Of a stretch of DNA of 15,554 nucleotides, positions 7,230-14,744 are shown piece by piece. The position numbers and the translations under genes were made by a program. The stretch comes from CAXSEF01 sp050920955. Its GTDB lineage: Bacteria; Pseudomonadota; Alphaproteobacteria; Acetobacterales; Acetobacteraceae. The notes beneath the pieces are model-generated. The model was not told the DNA's origin. It was given only the letters and a program-made list of their open reading frames with translations, and did not search any database. The stretch is from contig JBPBQS010000208.1 of the NCBI GenBank assembly GCA_050920955.1, positions 1 to 15,554 of the forward strand, written 5' to 3'. Position 1 is the first letter of the stretch, and each line of letters starts with the position of its first letter.

Positions 7230-10200
7230 GCGGCCACTCCCATTGCCGGCGCGAGGCCGATGCCTTCGAGGCGGTCCTCGATCTCCTCGCCGGCGCGGCG
7301 CAGGCGCTCCAGAACGGAGGGGTCCGGCGTCCAGTACTTGCGCTCGGAGGCCTCCAGCAGGCGGTTGGCGATCTTGGCGGACGCCTGCGGATTCAACGCG
7401 GCGAGGCGCTCGCGCATCTGCGGCTCCAGCATGAAGGTCTCGCTGAGCTGCTCGTAGATCCAGGGGGCGACCTGGCCGGTGGTGGCCGACCAGCCGAGCG
7501 TGTTGGTGACCTGCGCCTCGATCTGGCGCACGCCCTCGTAGCCGTGGACGAGCAGCGCCTCGTACCATTTCGGGTTGAGCGCGCGGGTGCGGGTCTCCAG
7601 AGTCACCTGCTCGGCGAGCGTGCGGACCAGGCCGTCGCCGCGGGTCTGGTCGCCGATGTAGATGCTCGACGCCACGCCGTTGCGCTCGCGGCGGGCGGCG
7701 CGGGCGATGCCGCCCAGCGTGTCGAAGTAGTGGTCGACAGTGGTGACGCCGAGCTCGACGGAGTCGAGGTTCTGGTAGGCGACGTCGACGCTGCGCAGGA
7801 CGTGGGAGAGCACCTTGTCGTGGCGCACGGCGTGGCCGGTGACGCCGTAGGCGAAGCCCTTGCGGCGGACGAAGGCGTCGGCGAGCTCGTCCTCGTCGTT
7901 CCAGCCGCCGGCGTCGATGAGCTGGTTGACGTTGGCGCCGTACGCGTCCTCGGCGTTGCCGAACACGCGCAGGGCAGCGGTTGCCATGTCGCCGCCGTTG
8001 GCCTCGATGTAGGCGAGCGCGTGGCGGCGGACGTGGTTCATCTCGACGGGCTCATCGGCGCTGGCCGCGAGGAGAGCGGCCTCGGCGAGCAGGCGGGTCT
8101 GCATCGGCAGCAGGTCGCGGAAGATGCCGGACAGGGTGACGACGACGTCGACGCGCGGGCGGCCTAGACGCTCCAGGGGGATGAGCTGGGCACCGGCGAG
8201 GCGGCCGTAGCTGTCGTGGCGGGGCTCGGCGCCGAGCAGCCACAGCACCTGGGCGATCGGGCCGCCCTCGGTCTTGAGGTTGTCGGTGCCCCACAGGACC
8301 ATCGCCACGGTCTCGGGCAGGCCCTGGCCGTCGGCGGCGTGGCGGGCGAGCAGGCGGTCGGCCTGGCGCGCGCCGTCCTGCACCGCGAAGGCGGAGGGGA
8401 TGCGGAACGGGTCGAGGCCGTGCAGGTTGCGCCCGGTCGGCATGATCTCGGGCGTGCGGATCAGGTCGCCGCCCGGGGCGGGGCGGGTGTAGCCGCCGTC
8501 GAGCGCGTGCAGGATCGCCGGCGTCTCGTGGTCGGTGGCGAGCAGGGCGTCGAGCGTGGCGCGGCGCTCGGGGTCGGTGATGCCGGCGGCGTCGAGCATC
8601 TCTGCGCGGGCCGCGGCGTCGGGCGGGCGGCCGACGATGTGCAGGCCGTGCGGGATCAGGGTGTACTCGAGTTCGAGCAGCGAGGCCTGCAGGGCGAGGA
8701 TCGTGGGGGCGGCATCGACGGCCTCCCAGAGCGGCTCGGTCTGCGCGAGGTCGACGCAGGCGGCCTGCGCCTGGACCAGCAAGGCCAGGGCGGCGCGCTG
8801 CAGCGGGTCGACCTCGGGCTCCAGGCCGCGCCAGCGGTCGAGCGAGGACTTCAGGTCGAGCAGGCCGCGGTAGAGGCCGGCGGCGCTAAGCGCGGGCGTC
8901 AGGTGGCTGACCAGGGTGGCGCCGATGCGGCGTTTTGCCAGAGCGCCCTCGGAGGGGTTGTTGCAGGCGTAGAGGTAGATGTTGGGCATGTCGCCGATCA
9001 GGCGGTCGGGCCAGCAGGCGGCGCTCATGCCGGCGTGCTTGCCGGGCATGAACTCCAGCGCGCCGTGGGTGCCGAAGTGCAGGATCGCGTGGGCGGCGAA
9101 GTCCTCGCGCAGCCAGCGGTAGAACGCGGAGAAGGCGTGGGTCGGCGCGAAGCCGTGCTCGAAGAGGAGGCGCATCGGGTCGCCCTCGTAGCCAAAGGCG
9201 GGCTGGATGCCGACGAACACATTTCCAAATTGCTCGCCGAGGACCTGGATCGACGTGCCGTCGCTGTTCTGGCGGCCAGGGGCGGGTCCCCACTGGCGCT
9301 CGATCTCGGCGAGGTGCGGCTCGCGCCGGACGTGGTCGGCGGCGGGGATGCGGGCGAAGACGTTGGCGTCGGTGCCGTGGGCGGAGCCGTTGCCCTGCAG
9401 GACACGGGCGCGCAGGGCGTCGACGCTTTCCGGCACCTCGACGCGGTAGCCGCCGGCCGAGAGGGCGATCAGCGTGCGGTGCAGAGATTCGAACACCGAG
9501 AGGTAGGCGGCGGTGCCGGTGCTGCCGCCGTTGGGCGGGAAGTTGAACAGCACGACGGCGACGCGGCGCTCGGCGCGCTCGGTGCGGCGCAGGGTGACCA
9601 GGCGGTGCACGCGGGCGGCGAGCGTTGCGGCGCGCTCGGTGTGGGAGACCATCTGGCGGGCGTGGCCCTCGCCGGAGGTGGAGCGGCCGCCGAAGGTCAT
9701 CGGCCAGATCGCGCCGTCCAGCTCGGGGATCGCGACCATCATCGCGGCCTCCACCGGCATCAGGCCGCGCGGGTCGGCTTCCCACTGCTCGAGCGTCTGG
9801 AACTCGACGGGGTGGGCGGAGATGTAGGGCACGTCGAGGCGTCCGAGGATCTCCTCGGCGGCGCGGGCGTCGTTGTAGGCGGGGCCGCCGACGAGGGAGA
9901 AGCCGGTCAAGGAGACGAGGGCGTCGATGGCGGGGGCGCCGTTCTCGAAGAAGAACTCCTCCATGGCGGGGCGCGAGTCGAGGCCGGCGGCGAAGGCGGG
10001 GATGACTCGCAGGCCGCGCGCCTCCATGGCCGCGATCACGCCGTCGTAGTGCGCGGCGTTTCCGGCGAGCACGTAGGAGCGCATCAGCAGCAGGCCGACG
10101 GTGCCGCGCTCGCCGGCCGTCGCCGTGCGCGGCAGGTCGGCGGTGCGGGACGCGATGCCGCCGGCGATGGCGGGGTGGTAGAGGCCGGTATCGGGGTAGT

Positions 10201-10858
10201 GGACCGGGGCCTCGGCCTTGACGGTGCCGGCAAGCGCGAGGCGGGGGCCGGTGGCGTAGCGGTCGACCATCATGCGGACGAGGCCGACCAGGTTGGCCTC
10301 CGACCCGGCGAGCCAGTACTGCAGGGCCAGGAAGTAGATGCGCGCGTCCTGGGCGGCGCCGGGGATGAAGCGCAGCAGCTTGGGCAGGCGGCGCAGCATC
10401 TTCATCTGGTCGCGGCCGCTCGACGGCGCGCCGGGCTTGCGGGTGCCGCGCAGGCGCTTGAGCATCGCCATGGCGCCGGTGGCCTCGCCGGCCATGCTGA
10501 ACTTGCCGAGGCGGGTGAGCTTGACGACCTCGGTGGCGGAGAGGCAGCCGAGGATGGCGTCGCAGTGCTCGCGGCGCGCGGCGAGAGCCGGCAGGACGGC
10601 GCGGATGTGCTCGTCGAGGAACAGCATGGTGGCGATGACGATGTCGCCCTGCGCGATGTCGTCGAGGCAGGCCTGCAGGACGGAGGCGTCGTGGCCCCAC
10701 TCGTCGGCGGCGTGCACGCGCAGCTCCAGGCCGGGCAGGTCGCGGCGCAGCACGGCCTCGGCGGACTCCGCGGTGCGGGCGAGGATGCTGTCCATGGTCA
10801 CGACGACCACGCGGATCGGCACGGGGGACTGGGCGGCGGCGGTGACGTTAACGGGCAT
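7226..10858 (-). CDS. bchH: BchH, magnesium chelatase large (porphyrin-binding) subunit
   Basis: The protein has 1210 residues, normal for BchH. It binds protoporphyrin IX and is the catalytic subunit in Mg insertion, the first committed step of bacteriochlorophyll synthesis; it needs the ATPase subunits BchI and BchD, which are not in this window. The N-terminal domain (about 10-170, starting PIRVVVVTMDSILARTAESA) is the small domain found before the CobN-like body. The central segment HFGTHGALEFMPGKHAGMS (about 594-612) followed by PNIYLYACNNPSEG is a strongly conserved family signature. The ATG at 10858 is preferred because AAAGGCG lies just upstream and the protein then starts like homologues; an ATG 21 codons earlier lies deep in bchB. 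It overlaps the end of bchB by 11 bases. The C-terminus overlaps bchL by four. Confidence 0.97.
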   Translation of the reverse strand: MPVNVTAAAQSPVPIRVVVVTMDSILARTAESAEAVLRRDLPGLELRVHAADEWGHDASVLQACLDDIAQGDIVIATMLFLDEHIRAVLPALAARREHCDAILGCLSATEVVKLTRLGKFSMAGEATGAMAMLKRLRGTRKPGAPSSGRDQMKMLRRLPKLLRFIPGAAQDARIYFLALQYWLAGSEANLVGLVRMMVDRYATGPRLALAGTVKAEAPVHYPDTGLYHPAIAGGIASRTADLPRTATAGERGTVGLLLMRSYVLAGNAAHYDGVIAAMEARGLRVIPAFAAGLDSRPAMEEFFFENGAPAIDALVSLTGFSLVGGPAYNDARAAEEILGRLDVPYISAHPVEFQTLEQWEADPRGLMPVEAAMMVAIPELDGAIWPMTFGGRSTSGEGHARQMVSHTERAATLAARVHRLVTLRRTERAERRVAVVLFNFPPNGGSTGTAAYLSVFESLHRTLIALSAGGYRVEVPESVDALRARVLQGNGSAHGTDANVFARIPAADHVRREPHLAEIERQWGPAPGRQNSDGTSIQVLGEQFGNVFVGIQPAFGYEGDPMRLLFEHGFAPTHAFSAFYRWLREDFAAHAILHFGTHGALEFMPGKHAGMSAACWPDRLIGDMPNIYLYACNNPSEGALAKRRIGATLVSHLTPALSAAGLYRGLLDLKSSLDRWRGLEPEVDPLQRAALALLVQAQAACVDLAQTEPLWEAVDAAPTILALQASLLELEYTLIPHGLHIVGRPPDAAARAEMLDAAGITDPERRATLDALLATDHETPAILHALDGGYTRPAPGGDLIRTPEIMPTGRNLHGLDPFRIPSAFAVQDGARQADRLLARHAADGQGLPETVAMVLWGTDNLKTEGGPIAQVLWLLGAEPRHDSYGRLAGAQLIPLERLGRPRVDVVVTLSGIFRDLLPMQTRLLAEAALLAASADEPVEMNHVRRHALAYIEANGGDMATAALRVFGNAEDAYGANVNQLIDAGGWNDEDELADAFVRRKGFAYGVTGHAVRHDKVLSHVLRSVDVAYQNLDSVELGVTTVDHYFDTLGGIARAARRERNGVASSIYIGDQTRGDGLVRTLAEQVTLETRTRALNPKWYEALLVHGYEGVRQIEAQVTNTLGWSATTGQVAPWIYEQLSETFMLEPQMRERLAALNPQASAKIANRLLEASERKYWTPDPSVLERLRRAGEEIEDRLEGIGLAPAMGVAA

Positions 10859-12566
10859 GGTGCGCCTTTGCGTCGTAGAGGGTGGCGACGGAGATCGTCG
10901 CGATGCCGCGTTCGCGGGCAAAAGCCTCGGTGTTGCGGCGGGCCTTGCCGCGGACGAAGACGGGGATGCGCTTCAGCTCGCGCTCGGCGTCGGCGTGCCA
11001 GTCGGGGTTCGCCGGCGCGTCGGCAAGCAAGGCCGGGCTCTGCCCGGACCCGCCAGGAGCGAAGCCGCCCCTGGACCCGGCTTCCTCAGGGATGCGTTCC
11101 AAGGGCGCAGCCTTTGGCGGAGTTTGAGGCGGAGCCTCAACCTTGCTTGTCTGGCTGCCTGCGACGACTCCCGACACGGCCAGTGCGTCTGCGGCGAGGG
11201 CCGCGACGGTGGCGGCCTCGTGCGGCGTGGGGCGCGGCACGTGGGCGTGGCCGAGGTGGGAGGCGGGGGCGCCTTCGCCGAACTCGGGGTCCTCGCGGAA
11301 CATCGCCAGCAGGTGCTCCTCCAGGCCCATCATCAGCGGGTGGACCCAGGTGTCGAACAGCACGTTGGCGCCCTCGAAGCCCATCTGCGGGGAGTGGCGC
11401 GCGGGGAAGTCCTGGACGTGGACGGGCGACGAGATCACGGCGCAGGGGATGCCCAGGCGCTTGGCGATGTGGCGCTCCATCTGGGTGCCGAGCACCAGGT
11501 CGGGCGACGCGGCGGCGATCGCGGCCTCGACGTCGAGGTAGTCGTCGCACACAAGGGGGGTCACGCCGTAGAGGGCGGCGGCCTCGCGCAGCTCGCGGGC
11601 GAACTCGCGGCCGTAGGTGCCCAGGCCCACGACCTCGAAGCCCAGTTCCTTCGCGGCGACGCGGGCGGCGGCGATGGCATGGGTCGCGTCGCCGAACACG
11701 AAGACGCGCTTGCCGGTCAGGTACGTGGCGTCCACGGAGCGCGAGTACCAGGGCAGGTTGGAGTGGCGCTCGGCGTTGGCGGCGGCCTGGGCGGGGTCGA
11801 GGCCGGCGAGGGAGGCGACCTCGGCGACGAACTCGCGGGTGGCGCCGACGCCGATGGGGATGGTGCGGGTGTGGGGCTGGGCGAACTCGCGCTCCAGCCA
11901 GCGGGCGGCGACGCTGGCGGTCTCCGGGTAGAGCACGACGTTGAAGTCGGCGGCACCAAGGCGGGCCAGGTCGGAGGGCGCGGCGCCGAGCGGGGCGCAG
12001 ACGTTGACGGCGACGCCGATGCGCTCCAGCAGCGCGGTGATCTCGCGCACGTCGTCGCGGTGGCGGAAGCCCAGGGCAGTGGCGCCGAGCAGGTTGCACG
12101 ACGGGGCGCGGCCCTCGCGCGGCGTGCGCTGGCCGGCGGCGCAGCGGCGGACGACCTGGTAGAAGGTTTCGGAGGCGGCCCAGTTTTCCTTGCGCTGGTA
12201 GGAGGGCAGCTCCAGAGCGATGGTCTCCACGCCAAGGCCGCGCGACAGGCCGGACGGGTCGTCCTGGATGAGCTCGCCGGTGCACGACGCGCCGACCAGC
12301 AGCAGCTCCGGCCTGAAGCGCTCGACGGCGTCGCGGGCAGCGGTGCGGAACAGCTCGGCGGTGTCGCCGCCCAGGTCGCGGGCCTGGAACGTCGTGTAGG
12401 TGACGGGGGGGCGGGCCTTGCTGCGCTCGATCATGGTGAACAGCAGGTCGGCGTAGGTGTCGCCCTGCGGCGCGTGCAGCACGTAATGCACGCCGGTCAT
12501 CGCGGTGGCGATCCGCATGGCGCCGACGTGCGCCGGGCCCTCGTAGGTCCACAGGGTGAGCTGCAT
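10848..12566 (-). CDS. bchB: BchB, catalytic subunit B of dark-operative protochlorophyllide reductase (with in-frame repeat insertion)
   Basis: With 572 residues this is longer than most BchB proteins (about 510-540). It pairs with BchN to form the NifDK-like catalytic heterotetramer that reduces ring D of protochlorophyllide. D36 (APQGDTYADL) matches the unusual aspartate ligand of the NB 4Fe-4S cluster. D279 in YSRSVDATYLTGKRVFVFGD probably corresponds to the catalytic aspartate numbered 274 in Rhodobacter capsulatus. The C-terminal 50 or so residues (DWHADAERELKRIPVFVRGK onward) form the small PCP_red-type domain. Between the core and this domain, residues about 473-515 are encoded by a copy of a multi-hairpin repeat (see 11024-11149). 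The rest of the frame is intact, so the gene looks functional. GGAGG lies upstream of the ATG; the gap to bchN is four bases. Confidence 0.97.
   Translation of the reverse strand: MQLTLWTYEGPAHVGAMRIATAMTGVHYVLHAPQGDTYADLLFTMIERSKARPPVTYTTFQARDLGGDTAELFRTAARDAVERFRPELLLVGASCTGELIQDDPSGLSRGLGVETIALELPSYQRKENWAASETFYQVVRRCAAGQRTPREGRAPSCNLLGATALGFRHRDDVREITALLERIGVAVNVCAPLGAAPSDLARLGAADFNVVLYPETASVAARWLEREFAQPHTRTIPIGVGATREFVAEVASLAGLDPAQAAANAERHSNLPWYSRSVDATYLTGKRVFVFGDATHAIAAARVAAKELGFEVVGLGTYGREFARELREAAALYGVTPLVCDDYLDVEAAIAAASPDLVLGTQMERHIAKRLGIPCAVISSPVHVQDFPARHSPQMGFEGANVLFDTWVHPLMMGLEEHLLAMFREDPEFGEGAPASHLGHAHVPRPTPHEAATVAALAADALAVSGVVAGSQTSKVEAPPQTPPKAAPLERIPEEAGSRGGFAPGGSGQSPALLADAPANPDWHADAERELKRIPVFVRGKARRNTEAFARERGIATISVATLYDAKAHHAR
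11024..11149 (-). repeat. Multi-hairpin interspersed repeat, copy 2 (in frame within bchB)
   Basis: This 126-base segment has perfect 9-base terminal inverted repeats, CAAGCAAGG at 11024 and CCTTGCTTG ending at 11149. Inside are hairpins CCGGGC/GCCCGG (11033-11047), CCAGGAGC/GCCCCTGG (11052-11073, with a G-U pair in the mRNA), CCAAGGGC/GCCTTTGG (about 11099-11116) and TTGAGGC/GCCTCAA (11124-11140). It is clearly related to the element at 2404-2527, in the same orientation. Its length is exactly 42 codons and it contains no stop in the bchB frame. It adds a Pro-, Gly- and Ala-rich segment (for example KVEAPPQTPPKAAPLERIPE) between the catalytic core and the C-terminal domain. The peptide is probably disordered. 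Confidence 0.87.
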
Positions 12567-12570
12567 GGGC

Positions 12571-13890
12571 TCAGGCCTCCAGCAGCGCGCGGCGGGCGAG
12601 CGGGCGGGCGAACAGGCCCGCCAGGTCGCCGGCCTGCTCGAAGCCGTGGATCGGGGAGAACAGCAGCTCGATCGACCACTTGGTGGCGATGCCCTCGGCC
12701 TCCAGCGGGTTGGCGAGGCCGAGGCCGCACACCACGAGGTCGGGGCGCGCCGCGCGGCAGCGGTCGAGCTGGCGGTCGACGTCCTGGCCCTCGCTGAGCA
12801 TCGTCGCGGGGTCGAGCAGGTCCAGCTCGGCGGCCATGTGCTCGCGGTGGATGGTGGGGGTGCCGACCTCGACCAGGCGCATGCCCAGCTCGCGCGACAG
12901 GAAGCGGGCCAGCGGGATCTCCAGCTGGCTGTCGGGGAAGAGGAACACGGACAGGCCGGCGAGCTTCGTGCGGTGGCGGGCGAGCGCGGTCTCGGCGCGG
13001 GCGACGGCGGGGGCCATGGCGGCCTCCATGCGCGCGGAGTCGCCGCCCCAGGCGAGGCAGGCGGCGCGCAGCCAGGCGCGCGTGCCCTCGACGCCGATCG
13101 GGAACGGGGCGGCGACGCGGCGGGCGCCGCGCTCCTCCAGGAGGCGGGCGGTCTCGGCGAGGAAGGGCTGGGCGAGCAGCATCACGGTGCCGGGACCGAC
13201 GGCAGGCAGCGCGTTCGCGTGGCGCGGCGGCAGGAAGCGGACGGGGCCGATGCCGGCGTCGCGCAGCATCGCGGAGAACTGGGACTCGACGACGTCGGGG
13301 AGCGCGCCGACGACGAGGATCGAGCGCTCGTCGCTGTGGGGCAGCTCGGGGACCAGGGAGGCGAGGCAGGCGTCCTCGCCCTGGGTGAAGGTCGTCTCGA
13401 TGCCGGAGCCGGAGTAGCTCAGCACGCGGCAGGACGGCAGGAAGCGGCGCGACAGGCGGGCGGCGGCGCGGGTGAGGTCGAGCTTGATGACCTCGGAGGG
13501 GCAGGAGCCGACCAGGAACAGCATGCGGATGTCGGGGCGGCGCTCCAGCAGGCGGGCGGTGACGCGGTCCAGCTCGTCGTCCATGTCGGCGCGGCCGGCG
13601 AGGTCGCGCTCCTCGATGATCGCGGTGGCGAAGCGGGGCTCGGCGAAGATCATCACGCCGGCGGCGGACTGCAGCAGGTGGGCGCAGGTGCGGCTGCCCA
13701 CGACCAGGAAGAACGCGTCCTGGATGCGGCGGTGCAGCCAGACAATGCCAGTCAGGCCGCAGAACACCTCGCGCTGGCCGCGCTCGCGCAGCACCTCGGG
13801 GAGAGCGGCGCGCGCTGCCGGCAGGGCGGCGCAGCCGTTCGCCTCGGCGGGGCCGGGCCGGGGGGCGTCGAGGGTGGCGGCGTCGCCCAT
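12571..13890 (-). CDS. bchN: BchN, subunit N of dark-operative protochlorophyllide reductase
   Basis: The protein has 439 residues, in the family range. BchN is the NifD-like partner of BchB and holds most of the protochlorophyllide pocket. The three cysteines that share the NB cluster with BchB D36 are C44 (VFCGLTGIVWLH), C69 (GSRTCAHLLQSA) and C130 (LVGSCPSEVIKLDL). Their spacing of 25 and 61 residues equals that of C26, C51 and C112 in Rhodobacter capsulatus. A further family signature is SYSGSGIETTFTQGEDACL. The N-terminus is about 18 residues longer than in Rhodobacter, which is minor. The ATG is seven bases after the bchF stop with only a weak ribosome binding site, and bchB follows after four bases. 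Confidence 0.97.
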   Translation of the reverse strand: MGDAATLDAPRPGPAEANGCAALPAARAALPEVLRERGQREVFCGLTGIVWLHRRIQDAFFLVVGSRTCAHLLQSAAGVMIFAEPRFATAIIEERDLAGRADMDDELDRVTARLLERRPDIRMLFLVGSCPSEVIKLDLTRAAARLSRRFLPSCRVLSYSGSGIETTFTQGEDACLASLVPELPHSDERSILVVGALPDVVESQFSAMLRDAGIGPVRFLPPRHANALPAVGPGTVMLLAQPFLAETARLLEERGARRVAAPFPIGVEGTRAWLRAACLAWGGDSARMEAAMAPAVARAETALARHRTKLAGLSVFLFPDSQLEIPLARFLSRELGMRLVEVGTPTIHREHMAAELDLLDPATMLSEGQDVDRQLDRCRAARPDLVVCGLGLANPLEAEGIATKWSIELLFSPIHGFEQAGDLAGLFARPLARRALLEA

Positions 13891-13897
13891 CGTGCGA

Positions 13898-14494
13898 CTA
13901 CCGCGCCGAGAGGAAGGCGGCGGGGACGGGCAGCTCGCGCCGCGCCGCGCGCATCTTCACCACGAACTGCGCGGCGTTGACGAGGTAGGAGGCGTAGGCC
14001 GCGAGTGCGAGGAGCAGCAGCGAGCCGGGGCTCAGCGCGCCGGTGAGCAGCGCCGCGACGTAGGCGGTGTGCAGGGCGAGCACCAGGAAGGAGATCAGGT
14101 CCTCCCAGAGGAAGGCGGGGGCGAACAGGTAGCGGCCGAACACCTCCTTCTCCCACACCGAGCCGGTGACCATGATCGTGTAGAGCAGGACGACCTTGAC
14201 CAGGACCGACACGGTGGCGGCCTCGTAGCCGGCGCCGGTGGCCAGGGTGCGCAGCACGAGCGCGCAGCTCACCAGGAACACCAGGAACTGCAGCGGGGCG
14301 AGCAGGCCCTGCACCAGCGTCCACGGGGACTCGTCGCGCCGGCGGCGCTCCTCCGGGGTGTAGAGCGGGCGCGGCGCCACGGGTGCGGGGCGCGTCAGCC
14401 TGGGCCTCACGGTGGCCAGGATCCGCTGCCCCGTGGTGGGGGTCCACTGGAAGCTGACGTAGCTGTTGAGGAAGTTGTTCAGGGTGTTGCTCAT
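13898..14494 (-). CDS. bchF: BchF, 3-vinyl bacteriochlorophyllide hydratase, with N-terminal extension
   Basis: The protein has 198 residues and is an integral membrane enzyme that adds water to the 3-vinyl group to give the 3-hydroxyethyl intermediate of bacteriochlorophyll a synthesis. The conserved core begins RPLYTPEERRRRDESPWTLV at 42 and runs through VWEKEVFGRYLFAPAFLWED to AAYASYLVNAAQFVVKMR. Hydrophobic segments lie near 65-80, 90-107, 128-147 and 152-172. Known BchF proteins usually start close to the RPLYTPEER motif and have about 160-170 residues, so the first 40 residues (MSNTLNNFLNSYVSFQWTPT and onward) are an extension that I do not recognise. The ATG at 14494 has AAGGA eight bases upstream. 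The frame stays open to 14599, but without a better site. It is the first gene of the minus-strand operon. Confidence 0.94.
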   Translation of the reverse strand: MSNTLNNFLNSYVSFQWTPTTGQRILATVRPRLTRPAPVAPRPLYTPEERRRRDESPWTLVQGLLAPLQFLVFLVSCALVLRTLATGAGYEAATVSVLVKVVLLYTIMVTGSVWEKEVFGRYLFAPAFLWEDLISFLVLALHTAYVAALLTGALSPGSLLLLALAAYASYLVNAAQFVVKMRAARRELPVPAAFLSAR

Positions 14495-14590
14495 GGCCGC
14501 CGTCCTTGCCGCCGCATTGTGGAAGCCAGCGAGACCCAGGCCCGGAGCAGCCCTGCCGGTCCTGGTTGCGGCCACCGCAGGGACCGCCCG

Positions 14591-14612
14591 GTGCGGCATT
14601 CGCGCACCGCAC
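14591..14612 (-). promoter_or_regulatory. Inverted repeat in the predicted bchF 5' leader
   Basis: GTGCGG (14591-14596) and CCGCAC (14607-14612) form a perfect six-base inverted repeat with a ten-base loop. A smaller stem TGCGG-CCA-CCGCA lies at about 14566-14578. Both would be in the mRNA leader of about 130 bases if transcription starts near 14627. In DNA this GC-rich, hairpins of this size arise often by chance, so a regulatory role is only a possibility. Neither has a T-run. Confidence 0.3.
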
Positions 14613-14633
14613 GGCGGAGTTCGCCGCCCGCAA

Positions 14634-14663
14634 ACGCTAGGGCTCGGCCGCTCGGACTGTCAA
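14634..14663 (-). promoter_or_regulatory. Candidate sigma-70-type promoter for bchF operon
   Basis: Read on the minus strand, TTGACA at 14663-14658 is a perfect -35 hexamer. TAGCGT at 14639-14634, after 18 bases, is a weak -10 that keeps the key first, second and last bases. A start near 14627 would leave a leader of about 130 bases before the bchF ATG. The -35 lies inside the first PpsR-like box, which would allow repression by blocking polymerase. Confidence 0.45.
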
Positions 14664-14675
14664 GCAAGATTGACG
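14658..14675. promoter_or_regulatory. PpsR/CrtJ-like operator, box 1
   Basis: TGTCAAGCAAGATTGACG fits TGT-N12-ACA with one mismatch (final G), and also the extended form TGTC-N10-GACA. PpsR/CrtJ is the aerobic repressor of photosynthesis genes, and its antirepressor AerR is encoded right beside this site. The box covers the -35 of the candidate bchF promoter. Confidence 0.6.
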
Positions 14676-14683
14676 TAAATCAG
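14670..14683. promoter_or_regulatory. FNR/FnrL-like box
   Basis: TTGACGTAAATCAG matches TTGAY-N4-RTCAA with one mismatch at the last base. FnrL activates bch genes when oxygen is low in Rhodobacter. The box straddles the junction of the two PpsR-like operators, and its centre (14676.5) is about 44-50 bases from both predicted start points, near the usual activating distance of -41.5. Binding is inferred from sequence only. Confidence 0.5.
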
Positions 14684-14691
14684 AATTGACA
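14674..14691. promoter_or_regulatory. PpsR/CrtJ-like operator, box 2
   Basis: CGTAAATCAGAATTGACA fits TGT-N12-ACA with one mismatch (first base C). It abuts box 1, sharing the bases CG, so that the pair reads TGT-N12-ACGT-N12-ACA. It covers the TTGACA -35 of the candidate aerR promoter. The centres of the two boxes are 16 bases apart, closer than known tandem CrtJ sites, so simultaneous occupation is uncertain. Confidence 0.5.
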
Positions 14692-14715
14692 CCTGGTGCC
14701 CGGATCGTTTCAGAT
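14686..14715 (+). promoter_or_regulatory. Candidate promoter for aerR
   Basis: TTGACA at 14686-14691 is a perfect -35 hexamer on the plus strand. TCAGAT at 14710-14715, after 18 bases, is only a weak -10. A start near 14722 would give a leader of about 23 bases before the aerR ATG. The weak -10 suggests that an activator such as the FNR-like protein may be needed. Confidence 0.35.
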
Positions 14716-14744
14716 GCCGCCGCCGTGAGCAGCCGGAGAACCGC

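Noticed and set aside
11024..11149. bchB as a pseudogene disrupted by a repeat
   Set aside because: The insertion is a whole number of codons without stops, and the catalytic core and C-terminal domain on both sides are intact and in frame.
2404..11149. CRISPR array or insertion sequence
   Set aside because: There are only two copies far apart, no regularly spaced spacers, and no transposase or cas gene in the window.
8216..11944. Very long plus-strand open frame (1242 codons) opposite bchH and bchB
   Set aside because: It is antisense to two well-recognised enzymes, is rich in Gly, Ala, Val, Glu and Arg in the way expected when GC-biased third positions are read backwards, and has no recognisable domain.
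10338..12797. Plus-strand open frame of 819 codons opposite bchH, bchB and the end of bchN
   Set aside because: It crosses three real genes on the other strand and shows only shadow composition; no ribosome binding site or motif was seen.
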